Source: Candidatus Planktophila sp. (GTDB taxonomy: Bacteria; Actinomycetota; Actinomycetes; Nanopelagicales; Nanopelagicaceae). Taken from it: DNA of 52,222 bases. The number at the start of each line of letters is the position of its first letter. Within the stretch, counting starts at the first letter, position 1. Position numbers and translations under genes: made by a program. The notes under the pieces were generated by a model that saw only the letters and a list, made by a program, of their open reading frames with translations, was not told the origin of the DNA and did not search any database. Below, in pieces: positions 35,397 through 44,900 of this stretch. The DNA lies in NCBI GenBank assembly GCA_009694515.1, contig SHUV01000005.1, positions 1-52,222 on the forward strand, written 5' to 3'.

Positions 35397-36824
35397 ATGA
35401 ACCTAGAAACCGTAGTGATTCTCGCTGCGGGAGAAGGAACGCGTATGAAGTCTTCTACGCCTAAAGTTCTTCATTCAATTTCTGGTCGCACACTTGTCGG
35501 TCACGTATTGCACGCAGTCAGTGGCCTGTCGGCTAAGCAAGTTCGTGTCGTTGTCGGTGCGGGCCGGGAAAAAGTAGAAGCACACATCGCAGAGATTGCT
35601 CCTCATGCGGTGACTGTCTTTCAAGAAAAACGTGGCGGCACCGGCCATGCAACACAATTAGCACTCACCGGTGTAAAGCCAACTGGCACAATTTTGATTC
35701 TTGCTGGGGATACCCCGTTGCTGACAAGCACTTCGCTTACGCACTTACTCGAGCACCATCATGCAGGTGGTTTTACCGCCTCCGTTATGACTGCGCTACA
35801 CCCAGATCCAACAGGTTATGGCCGAATCATTCGGGCAGATGATGGCTCTTTGGCTCGCATCGTGGAAGAACGCGATGCCGATGAGAATGAAAAAGAAATT
35901 ATTGAAGTTAACTCAGGAGTTTATGCCTTCGATGCCGCAAAGCTAGCGGGCGCAATAGGAAAACTTAAGGCGGATAATTCTCAAGGCGAGCTCTATCTGA
36001 CAGATGTGATTGAGATTTTGCGCAATGAAGGCGGCACCATTGCTCCAGTTTTGATTGATGATTTTTTTGAGATTCTCGGTGTTAACGACCGAGTGCAATT
36101 GGCTGAATCTGCTGCGCTTTTGCGCGATCGCATCAACGAAGATCTCATGCGTGAAGGTGTCACTATCGTTGATCCCTTGAGCACGTGGGTGGATTCCACA
36201 GCCAAGATTGAAAGAGATGTCATCGTCATGCCTGGCACTGCAATTACTGGCACAACAACGGTGGCAAGCGGGGCCGTCATAGGCCCACGTTCAACTCTTC
36301 ACAATTGCACAGTGGGCGCAAGTGCCCGCGTACTTGAATCACATTGCACGGAAGCGATTATCGGAGAATCTGTCAATGTCGGGCCATTTACTTTCTTGCG
36401 TGCTGGAACCAAATTACTTACCGGCTCTAAAGCTGGTGCATTTGTTGAGATGAAGAATGCAACTCTCGGTGAGGGTTCTAAAGTTCCACATCTTTCTTAT
36501 GTCGGAGATGCCGTTATTGGCGAGGGCAGCAATATCGGTGCGGCCACGATTTTTGTGAACTATGACGGCGTGGAAAAGCATTACACCGTGGTGGGCGACC
36601 ACGTTCGGATCGGAAGTGATTCGATGTTAGTTGCGCCTGTGACAATCGGAGATGGCGCATATACCGCCGCCGGCTCTGTCATTACCGAAGATGTTCCGGC
36701 CGGCGCGATTGGTGTTGGCAGAGCAAAGCAGAGAAATGTAATAGGTTGGGTACTGCGTAAGCGCCCCGGTACAAAATCTGCTGAGGCGGCATCGCGCCAC
36801 AGTAGTGACGAGCAGAAAGGTTAA
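35397..36824 (+). CDS. glmU: Bifunctional GlcNAc-1-P uridyltransferase / GlcN-1-P acetyltransferase
   Basis: A 475-residue enzyme making UDP-GlcNAc for peptidoglycan. The N-terminal pyrophosphorylase domain has VILAAGEGTRMKSSTPKVLH and the GDTPLL Mg site near residue 103. The C-terminal half is a left-handed beta-helix (AGAFVEMKNATLGEGSKVPHLSYVGDA, NIGAATIFVNYDG) with the acetyltransferase His in the PHLSYVGD strand. The gene continues into prs with a 5-bp gap. The mycobacterial order glmU-prs is retained. Confidence 0.97.
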   Translation: MNLETVVILAAGEGTRMKSSTPKVLHSISGRTLVGHVLHAVSGLSAKQVRVVVGAGREKVEAHIAEIAPHAVTVFQEKRGGTGHATQLALTGVKPTGTILILAGDTPLLTSTSLTHLLEHHHAGGFTASVMTALHPDPTGYGRIIRADDGSLARIVEERDADENEKEIIEVNSGVYAFDAAKLAGAIGKLKADNSQGELYLTDVIEILRNEGGTIAPVLIDDFFEILGVNDRVQLAESAALLRDRINEDLMREGVTIVDPLSTWVDSTAKIERDVIVMPGTAITGTTTVASGAVIGPRSTLHNCTVGASARVLESHCTEAIIGESVNVGPFTFLRAGTKLLTGSKAGAFVEMKNATLGEGSKVPHLSYVGDAVIGEGSNIGAATIFVNYDGVEKHYTVVGDHVRIGSDSMLVAPVTIGDGAYTAAGSVITEDVPAGAIGVGRAKQRNVIGWVLRKRPGTKSAEAASRHSSDEQKG

Positions 36825-36829
36825 TTTCC

Positions 36830-37810
36830 TTGAGCGAAATCCGATTGTCCTCAGAGAAAAAACTTCGTCTCTTTTCAGGCCGCGGATTCCCAGAATTATC
36901 AGAGCAAGTTGCCCAAGAGTTAGGTATTCCACTTACACCGACTTCAGCTTATGACTTTGCTAATGGTGAAATTTTTGTTCGCTTTGAAGAATCAGTCCGA
37001 GGCTGTGATGCATTTGTAATTCAGTCACACTCGACCCCAATCAATAAACAAATCATGGAACAACTCATCATGATTGATGCCCTCAAGCGCGCCTCAGCAA
37101 AGCGCATCACCGTAGTCGCACCTTTTTATGCATATGCTCGTCAGGATAAGAAGAGCAGAGGTCGCGAACCGATAACAGCGCGGCTCATGGCTGATCTATT
37201 TAAGACAGCCGGCGCCGATCGCCTCATGGTTGTCGATCTCCACACTTCGCAAATTCAAGGTTTCTTTGATGGACCAGTCGATCACCTCTTCGCACTACCG
37301 ATGTTGGCAAATTATGTCGGCAGCAAAGTTGACCGCTCCATGCTCACCATCGTTTCACCAGACTCAGGTCGTGTTCGCGTTGCAGAACGTTGGTCAGAAC
37401 TTCTCGGTGGCTGTCCCATCGCATTTATCCATAAGACTCGTGACCCACTTGTTCCTAATGAGTCAGTTGTCGGAAAAGTTGTCGGAGATGTTACGGGGCG
37501 CACCTGCGTCGTTATCGATGACATGATTGATACCGCCGGAACAATTACCAAGGCAGTTGATGCACTCTTCGAAGGCGGCGCAAAAGATGTCATCGTGGCA
37601 GCAACACATGCAGTCTTTTCCGGCCCGGCAGTTGATCGTCTGAAGGAATCACGAGCAGTCGAGATAGTCGTTACCGACTCACTTCCGCTCTCTGAGGACC
37701 AGAAATTCGACAAGCTCACAGTGCTCACAATCGCCCCCCTCTTGGCTCGCGCAATCCGCGAAGTCTTCGAAGATGGCTCAGTAACCAGCCTTTTTGACGG
37801 ACATAGCTAA
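36830..37810 (+). CDS. prs: Ribose-phosphate pyrophosphokinase
   Basis: A 326-residue PRPP synthase. It shows KLRLFSGRGFPELSEQVA at the N-terminus, PFYAYARQDKKSRGREPI near residue 102, VVDLHTSQIQGFFDGPVDHL near 133, and the PRPP loop VVIDDMIDTAGTI near 226. PRPP feeds purine, pyrimidine, histidine and tryptophan synthesis. The start is TTG, with AAAGG upstream. A weak terminator-type hairpin follows. Confidence 0.97.
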   Translation: MSEIRLSSEKKLRLFSGRGFPELSEQVAQELGIPLTPTSAYDFANGEIFVRFEESVRGCDAFVIQSHSTPINKQIMEQLIMIDALKRASAKRITVVAPFYAYARQDKKSRGREPITARLMADLFKTAGADRLMVVDLHTSQIQGFFDGPVDHLFALPMLANYVGSKVDRSMLTIVSPDSGRVRVAERWSELLGGCPIAFIHKTRDPLVPNESVVGKVVGDVTGRTCVVIDDMIDTAGTITKAVDALFEGGAKDVIVAATHAVFSGPAVDRLKESRAVEIVVTDSLPLSEDQKFDKLTVLTIAPLLARAIREVFEDGSVTSLFDGHS

Positions 37811-37822
37811 CTCACGCTAACC

Positions 37823-37847
37823 TTCACCTTGTTCCGGCGAGGGTGAA
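37823..37847 (+). terminator. Hairpin after prs
   Basis: TTCACC (37823-37828) pairs with GGTGAA (37842-37847), extended by G-T and T-A pairs, and is followed by ATTTATCC. It is a weak terminator candidate between prs and rplY. Confidence 0.4.
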
Positions 37848-37930
37848 ATTTATCCGTGATCGACGGCGTAGGCATCAACTCCTGCTGGAACTTCGCAACA
37901 TAAAGAAGTATCTATTAGAGGAGCTTTAAC

Positions 37931-38560
37931 ATGGCAGAAGTATCAATCAAGGGAACTACACGTACTGAATTCGGCAAGGGCGCATCACGTCGCGCACGCG
38001 TTTCAGGTTTAGTCCCAGCTGTTATCTACGGCCATGGTGAGAAGCCAGTTCACATCACTCTTCCAGCACGCGAACTCGGTGTTGCACTCAAAGAATCAAA
38101 CGTTCTTCTTAATATTGATATTGATGGAAAGATAGAGCTCACCCTGCCAAAGTCGATTGTTCGCCATCCACTTAAGCAGATCCTTGAGCACATCGATCTC
38201 GTACTCGTGCGCCGCGGTGAGAAGGTAACTGTTGCCGTTCCTGTTCACACAGAAGGCAAGCACGATCCAGACGGTATTCTTGAGCACCAGCACAACTCAA
38301 TTGAAATTGAAGCAGAAGCAACATCGATTCCTAAGTTCCTTGTTCTTGATATTGAAGGAATGACAGCCGGAACTTCAAAGTACGCATCCGATGTAGTACT
38401 TCCTGAGGGAACCACGTTAGTGAGCCCAGCGAACACAATTATTGTTCACTTGTCAGAGCGTTCAACAATCGTTGAAGAAGTTGCAGTTGTGGCACCTGCG
38501 GCCGATGATGCTACTGATGCTGCGGCACCTGCTGCAGATGCAGAGAAGAAGGACGCTTAA
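37931..38560 (+). CDS. rplY: Ribosomal protein bL25 (general stress protein CTC form)
   Basis: A 209-residue long-form bL25, which binds 5S rRNA. It begins VSIKGTTRTEFGKGASRRARVSGLVPAVIYGHGEKPVHI, the L25/CTC signature. The second domain (residues about 95-185) follows, then an Ala/Asp-rich tail (AAPAADAEKKDA). It has a strong AGAGGAG site. The pair rplY-pth is conserved in Actinobacteria. Confidence 0.97.
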   Translation: MAEVSIKGTTRTEFGKGASRRARVSGLVPAVIYGHGEKPVHITLPARELGVALKESNVLLNIDIDGKIELTLPKSIVRHPLKQILEHIDLVLVRRGEKVTVAVPVHTEGKHDPDGILEHQHNSIEIEAEATSIPKFLVLDIEGMTAGTSKYASDVVLPEGTTLVSPANTIIVHLSERSTIVEEVAVVAPAADDATDAAAPAADAEKKDA

Positions 38561-38564
38561 CACT

Positions 38565-38570
38565 TAGACT
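38565..38570 (+). promoter_or_regulatory. -10 box (TAGACT) of a leaderless pth transcript
   Basis: TAGACT-N7-ATG lies in the 17-bp gap between rplY and pth. There is no ribosome binding site. Confidence 0.45.
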
Positions 38571-38577
38571 TTCGCAT

Positions 38578-39153
38578 ATGACGTGGTTGGTAGTGGGGCT
38601 CGGAAACCCGGGCGATGAATACGCTGCCACCCGTCACAATGTGGGTCAGATGGTTATTGACCATCTTCTTAAACGTCACAATCTAAAACTCTCATCTCAT
38701 AAATCTCGTTGTGATATCGCTGCATTTAAGTTAGGCGTCGGTATCGATGCCCACTCAATCATTTTGGCTAAGCCCAAAAGCTATATGAATGAAACCGGTG
38801 GCCCTGTTAAAGCGCTCGCCTCTTTCTATTCAGTAGAGCCAGCGAAAATCATTGTGCTCCACGATGAGTTAGATATCGGCTATGCCGCAATTCGCGCAAA
38901 GCTTGCCGGAGGCGATAACGGCCACAACGGTTTGAAATCTCTCACATCTTCATTTGGCACGGCAGAGTATTTTCGTATTCGACTTGGAATTGGTCGCCCC
39001 ATGGGCGAGCAAGATCCGGCAGACTTTGTGCTTAAACAATTTAGTAAAGAAGAGAAGAAATCACTCGAGGAATTTATTGATCGGGGAGCGGACTGTGTTG
39101 AGTTCTTGATTGAAAAAGGACTTGATTTAACTCAGAGTAAATTTAACAGCTAA
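38578..39153 (+). CDS. pth: Peptidyl-tRNA hydrolase
   Basis: A 191-residue enzyme that frees tRNA from stalled peptidyl-tRNA. Conserved parts: LVVGLGNPGDEYAATRHNVGQMVIDHL (catalytic His near residue 20), AKPKSYMNETGGPVKALASFY, HDELDIGYAAIRAKLAGGDNGHNGLKS near 95 and RIRLGIGRP near 136. It abuts ppc in convergent orientation with 0 bp between stop codons. Confidence 0.97.
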   Translation: MTWLVVGLGNPGDEYAATRHNVGQMVIDHLLKRHNLKLSSHKSRCDIAAFKLGVGIDAHSIILAKPKSYMNETGGPVKALASFYSVEPAKIIVLHDELDIGYAAIRAKLAGGDNGHNGLKSLTSSFGTAEYFRIRLGIGRPMGEQDPADFVLKQFSKEEKKSLEEFIDRGADCVEFLIEKGLDLTQSKFNS

Positions 39154-41880
39154 TCAGCCGGTATTGCGAAGTCCTGCTGCAACACCATTGATTGTGAGTA
39201 GCAGAGCGCGAATTAAAGCTGGATCTGCCTTCTCACCTTGTTCGCGCACACGACTGAGCAGGGTCACTTGCAGAAGCTGCAGTGGAGCAAGATAGGTATC
39301 GCGGACCTGCAGTGTGCGAGCCAATACTGGCTGATCTCCAAGCAATGATGACTTGCCGGTGAGGTTAAGAATCTCAGCAACAGTGAGTTCAAACTCTGCT
39401 GTGATGACATCCAGGAAGTGGTGAAGCTCAGATGGAACAAGGGTTTGAACATAATGCTTTGCCGTAACAAGATCAGTCTTGGCAAGAGTCATCTCAACAT
39501 TGCTAATAAATGTTGAGAAGAAGTGCCATTCAGAAAGCATCTGCTTAAGCACATCGGACTTCCCAGCTTCACGAGCAGCCTTTAACCCCGAGCCCACACC
39601 AAACCAACCAGGAACAATCTGACGAGATTGGGTCCAACCAAATACCCATGGAATAGCGCGCAGTGAATCAAGACCGCCTGCGGCATCAGGGCGACGCGAA
39701 GGACGTGAACCGAGGAATAGATTTCCAAGTTGTTCCACGGGAGTTGAGGCATAGAAGTAGGCGGGAAGATCTGGGTGATCAACTAGTGCGCGATAGCGAG
39801 TGAAGGAGTTGTCACTGACTAAGTTCATGCACTCATTCCACTTCTGCAAATCTTCCACGCTTTGTCGCGGCCCGCGATTAAGAATTGTTGCTTCAAGTGA
39901 TGCGGCCAAAGTGAGTTCAACATTCTCGCGCGCAAGTGCTGGAAGTGCGTACTTATCGGAAATAACTTCACCTTGTTCGGTCATCTTGATTTGGCCATCT
40001 ACTGAACCCCATGGGAGTGCAACAAGTGCGTCATATGTCGGCCCGCCACCGCGACCGACCGAACCACCGCGACCGTGGAATAAGCGAAGTTTTACGCCGT
40101 GCTTCATTGAGACATCGCGCAGTATGCGCTGGGCCCGGTGGATCTCCCACTGTGAAGTTGCGATTCCAGCATCCTTATTTGAATCTGAGTATCCGAGCAT
40201 TACTTCTTGCACATCACCGCGAAGTGCGACAAGAGTGCGATATGCAGGGTTTGCCAGCAACTTCTCGAGAATTTCACCTGCCGCGCGCAGCTCTGCCACT
40301 GTTTCAAGAAGTGGCGCGAATCCAATCTTGGCAATCTTCTTATCAATATCAACAAGCCCAGCTTGCTTACCCAGAACAGTTGCGGCGATGAGGTCATCGG
40401 CGCCCTTTGTCATCGAGACGATGTAGGTCTCAATCACTTCTGAGCCAAAGCGTTCAATCAGATCTGAAATTGCCACAAAGGTATTGAGTGTTTTAGTTCC
40501 TGCGGCATCGAGCTTTGTGGCATCAAGGGGTGCCGATGATGCAAGTTGAGTGATGAGAATCGGGAACTTTTCTTCATGTGAAAGTTCTGCATATTTTCCA
40601 CCGATCATCTGCTGCAGTGCCTTGTGATGAGCATCAGAATGCTCACGAATATCAAGAGTTGCATGGGTCAGACCGAAGGCAGCTACTGTGCGAATTGTGC
40701 GTTCAAGTAAGCCGGTTGCAAGGAGTTCACCGCGATGAGCAAAGAGTGAATCGCGCATGAGTGTGAGATCTGCCAGAAGTTCGGCGGTGTTCTTGTAATC
40801 TCGACCTGGAACATGTGGACCACGCGCAGCATGGCGCTGGCGAGTAAAGGCAAGGCGATGCACAATTGCGGTGGCCTTTAGTCGGTATGGCTCTTGCACG
40901 TTTAGGCGCAAGAATCTCTCTTCAAATTCTGGAATATTTTTTAAATCTTTTTCTACCGATGCACTGAGCTCAGGTGTAGTACCTGCAATGCGGGTAGAGA
41001 CCGAGAGCATTTGGCGCAGATTGTTCATGGCCGCAATCGTGGTTCTAATTGCATGGCCAACCTGAAGCACAACTGCATCTTCGGTAATTTCCGGAGTGAT
41101 ATTTGGATTTCCATCACGATCACCACCGATCCAGGTTCCAAATGTTAAAGGTCTGGATGTCACGGGTAGTTCAACGCCAATTCGCTTTAATTCGCGGGCG
41201 AAGTCGTTGAGAACTTCAGGAACCGTGGTGGTGGCAAGGTCATCGAGGTAATACAAGGCGTTCATCGCTTCATCGAGTGGCTCCGGGCGGTCAAGTCGCA
41301 ATTCATCTGTCTGCCAAAGTAGATCAACAGTTTCAGCTAAACGCTCATCTTGGGTAACGCTGGCCGGAGTATCAAGAAGTGAAGCGATTTCACCTAATTT
41401 ACTTAAGACAGAACGGCGAGCAGCTTCAGTGGGGTGTGCCGTAAATACTGGTCGCACATCTAATTCACTAATCCACTTAACGAGATCCTCGTGAGAAATT
41501 TCATGACCTGCAACAGGATTTGCAATTGCATCTTCAATCTTGTCGATTGCGCGTGTAATCCACGAACCGCCTTCGGCGCGAACTTCGGCTAGTACTCGTG
41601 AGCGGTGCACTTGCTCTGCCACATTAGCCAGATTGAAGTAAGTGCTAAATGCACGTACTAACTGCACGGAATCTTCTACCGAAAGTTTTTCCAAAATTTC
41701 AACGCCGCCACCTTCGCGAACGCTTTTTCGAACGCTTTCAACAAGTTCAAGCAGCGCAGGTCCTTCCTGGCGAATTAGGGACTGGCCTAAGAGATCTCCC
41801 AAATGACGGACATCGGCGCGAAGAGTGGCATCATCTGATGCGACCAAGCTCTTGGCGGTTGCCGTTGATTCGCTGGTCAT
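39154..41880 (-). CDS. ppc: Phosphoenolpyruvate carboxylase
   Basis: A 908-residue enzyme fixing bicarbonate onto PEP to make oxaloacetate. Catalytic motifs: VFTAHPTEAARRSVLSKL near residue 142 (His), MLGYSDSNKDAGI near 555, FHGRGGSVGRGGGPTYDAL near 592 and the C-terminal NGVAAGLRNTG. Allosteric and hydrophobic-pocket regions appear complete. It replenishes the TCA cycle, in line with the citrate synthase in the same window. It is divergent from mfd. Confidence 0.97.
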   Translation of the reverse strand: MTSESTATAKSLVASDDATLRADVRHLGDLLGQSLIRQEGPALLELVESVRKSVREGGGVEILEKLSVEDSVQLVRAFSTYFNLANVAEQVHRSRVLAEVRAEGGSWITRAIDKIEDAIANPVAGHEISHEDLVKWISELDVRPVFTAHPTEAARRSVLSKLGEIASLLDTPASVTQDERLAETVDLLWQTDELRLDRPEPLDEAMNALYYLDDLATTTVPEVLNDFARELKRIGVELPVTSRPLTFGTWIGGDRDGNPNITPEITEDAVVLQVGHAIRTTIAAMNNLRQMLSVSTRIAGTTPELSASVEKDLKNIPEFEERFLRLNVQEPYRLKATAIVHRLAFTRQRHAARGPHVPGRDYKNTAELLADLTLMRDSLFAHRGELLATGLLERTIRTVAAFGLTHATLDIREHSDAHHKALQQMIGGKYAELSHEEKFPILITQLASSAPLDATKLDAAGTKTLNTFVAISDLIERFGSEVIETYIVSMTKGADDLIAATVLGKQAGLVDIDKKIAKIGFAPLLETVAELRAAGEILEKLLANPAYRTLVALRGDVQEVMLGYSDSNKDAGIATSQWEIHRAQRILRDVSMKHGVKLRLFHGRGGSVGRGGGPTYDALVALPWGSVDGQIKMTEQGEVISDKYALPALARENVELTLAASLEATILNRGPRQSVEDLQKWNECMNLVSDNSFTRYRALVDHPDLPAYFYASTPVEQLGNLFLGSRPSRRPDAAGGLDSLRAIPWVFGWTQSRQIVPGWFGVGSGLKAAREAGKSDVLKQMLSEWHFFSTFISNVEMTLAKTDLVTAKHYVQTLVPSELHHFLDVITAEFELTVAEILNLTGKSSLLGDQPVLARTLQVRDTYLAPLQLLQVTLLSRVREQGEKADPALIRALLLTINGVAAGLRNTG

Positions 41881-41899
41881 TGGATAATTCTCACATACA

Positions 41900-41915
41900 T
41901 CTAGTCATCGCTAGA
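41900..41915. promoter_or_regulatory. Inverted repeat in the ppc-mfd divergent region
   Basis: TCTAG-N6-CTAGA lies 20 bp from the ppc start and 84 bp from the mfd start, in a position to control either. Arms of five bases give modest support. Confidence 0.3.
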
Positions 41916-41929
41916 CTGTAATTACTAGC

Positions 41930-41973
41930 CCCCCTTCTTTTTGAAGAGGGGCCTTGCGGCGTTTTGCCGGCAA
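41930..41973 (+). promoter_or_regulatory. Two adjacent hairpins in the mfd leader
   Basis: CCCC-TTC...GAA-GA-GGGG (about 41930-41950) is followed by CTTGCGGC...GCCGGCAAG (about 41953-41973, one bulge). They lie just before the very strong GGGAGGAGG ribosome site of mfd. They could shape mfd mRNA stability or mark an upstream-initiated transcript. Function is not known. Confidence 0.35.
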
Positions 41974-41998
41974 GACAGTTCCTAGGGAGGAGGCTTTG

Positions 41999-44900
41999 AT
42001 GCGCGGGTTAATACAACTTCTACAGCGCGATGATGAAGTGACCTCGGCTCTTGCAGATAGCGAAAAAATTATTGCTCCTTCTCCAACCTACCCATTTCTC
42101 TTGGCAATCAGAGCAGCAAGCAAGCCGCTACTGGTCATCACCAGTTCAAGTAAGGCTGCGGAAGATCTTGCCGATGAATTGAAATCATTACACCCAGAAG
42201 TATTTGAGTTTCCAGCTTGGGAGACCTTGCCGCACGAACGGCTGAGCCCTCGTAGTGACACTGTCGCCAAACGACTAGCAACGCTCTATGCGCTAAAGAC
42301 TCCGACAGGCAGTCCCATTGTGGTCGCACCTATTCGAGCAGTGATTCACAGATTTATTGCAGACCTTGCACACACTCCAATGTGGACTCTTGAAATCGGG
42401 CAAGAGATAGCTCTGACTGATTTGGCAACGCACCTCACTTCACTTTCTTTTACCCGTACGGATCTCGTGGAAAAACGAGGCGAGTTTGCGGTGCGAGGTG
42501 GAATCGTCGATATCTTTTTGCCACTTGCCGCACACCCGGTGCGGATTGATTTCTTCGGTGATGAAATTGAAGAGTTGTCCTATTTCGATGTTTCAGATCA
42601 AAGAACTACATCGCCAGTAGTGGGCAAACTTTCAATTTTGCCGTGTCGTGAACTCTTACTTACTGATGCGATTCGGGAACGTGCAGAAGCTTTGAAAGAG
42701 CAATACCCATCAGCGATTGAAATCCTCGACAAAATTACCGAAGGCATGATTGTTGACGGAATGGAATCACTGATTCCACTACTGACTGATGACTTTGAAA
42801 CAATTTTAGATCGCCTACCTGAAGGCACGGAAGTGTTCTTCATAGATCAAGAACGAATAAAGTCTCGAACATCTGATCTGATTGAAACAAATGCTGAATT
42901 CTTAGCTGCCTCGTGGGCTAGCGCTGCCATAGGCGGAAACGCGCCACTGCCTGTTGAGGAAGTAACTTTCTTAGATTGGTTGGGGCTTGAGCAAGAAATG
43001 AGCCGGCTATCGATCCCAGTCCGGTCGCTAAATTCTTTTGGTAGCGATCTTGATTCCAGTGCAGTGTTCTTAGATTTTTCTCCGATTGATCCCATGCGTG
43101 GGGATGTCCAGGCTCTCTGTGAATTACTGCGCACTGCTCTAGAAGCTCACGAGAGCGTGATTTTCTCAACTCCCGGCCATGGAATGGCGGAGCGGTATGC
43201 CGGAATCTTTCGTGATGCTGACCTGCCGGTGCAGATGACTTCCGAGCTTTCAGCGCAGCCCACGAAAGGCGCAATTCATATAACCCAATCCGTAATGGGT
43301 TATGGATTCGCAAGTAGCCAGGCCGAAGTTCTATTCGTGACAGAACGTGACTTATCGGGAAGTAAGACAAATACTAAAGATGGTACGCGTATGCCTTCTA
43401 AACGCAAGCAGGCAATTGATCCGCTTGAACTACGAACCGGTGATTTTGTTGTGCACGAACAACATGGAATTGGTAGATATATCGAATTAGTGCAACGCAC
43501 CGTGGCAGATGTGACGCGCGAGTATTTAGTCATTGAGTATGCCTCAGCAAAGCGTGGTCAACCAGGTGACCGGATATTTGTTCCCACAGATACGTTGGAG
43601 CAGACTAGTAAGTATGTGGGCGGAGAAACTCCCACGGTGCATCGCATCGGAAGTGGTGAATGGCTCAAAGCTAAGGGGCGTGCCCGCAAGGCTGTTCGCC
43701 AGATTGCAGGAGAGTTAATTCGCTTATATGCCGCGCGCACCAGTGCGCCAGGCTACGCCTTCTCACCTGACACTCCATGGCAGCGAGAACTAGAAGATGC
43801 TTTCTCTTACATTGAAACCCCAGATCAACTTTCGACCATAGAAGATGTGAAGCGAGATATGGAACGCCCATATCCAATGGATCGAATCATCTGTGGTGAT
43901 GTGGGCTATGGAAAGACCGAGATTGCAATACGAGCAGCCTTCAAGGCTGTTCAAGATGGAAAGCAAGTTGCAGTGTTGGTTCCCACAACGCTCCTTGTGC
44001 AACAACATACAAAAACTTTTGCCGAACGATATGCCGGTTTTCCCATAAAAGTAGCTGGGCTTTCGCGCTTTAACACAGCAAAGGAGAGCAAAGAGATCTT
44101 GGCTGACTTAGCGCAAGGGTCAGTCGATGTTGTAATCGGTACCCATCGCATCCTGTCTAACGATGTGCAATTTAAAGATCTTGGCCTGGTAGTTGTCGAT
44201 GAAGAACAACGTTTTGGTGTGGAGCAGAAAGAGTCTTTGAAGAAGATGCGCACCACTGTTGATGTGCTGGCCATGTCTGCTACCCCTATTCCGCGCACAC
44301 TAGAGATGGCTGTGACCGGAATCCGTGAGATGTCCACCATCACTACCCCACCAGAAGAGCGCCATCCCATCCTTACGTATGTGGGACCAGCCGAAGATGC
44401 GCAGATAAAGGCAGCTATTCACCGAGAGCTCTTGCGCGATGGACAAATTTTTTATATTCACAACCGCGTTGAATCTATAGACAGAGCAGCATCGAAGTTA
44501 CAAGAGTTATTACCAGAGGCCCGGATAAGAATTGCCCATGGCCAGATGAGTGAAGGCCAACTTGAAGATGTCATTCTCGCCTTCTGGAATCGTGATTTCG
44601 ATATCTTGGTCTGCACCACCATTGTTGAGAGCGGACTCGATATTGCCAATGCAAATACTCTGATTGTCGAGCGCTCTGAGAACTTCGGACTCTCTCAGTT
44701 GCATCAACTACGTGGTCGAGTGGGTCGTGGGCGAGAGCGCGCATATGCCTACTTCCTCTATCCACCAGATCAGCCGCTGTCCGAAATCGCTTTAGACCGA
44801 CTAAAAACAATTGCAACGAACACAGATTTAGGTTCTGGAATGCGTGTGGCCCTTAAAGACCTAGAGATTCGTGGTGCTGGAAATCTGCTCGGTGGAGAGC

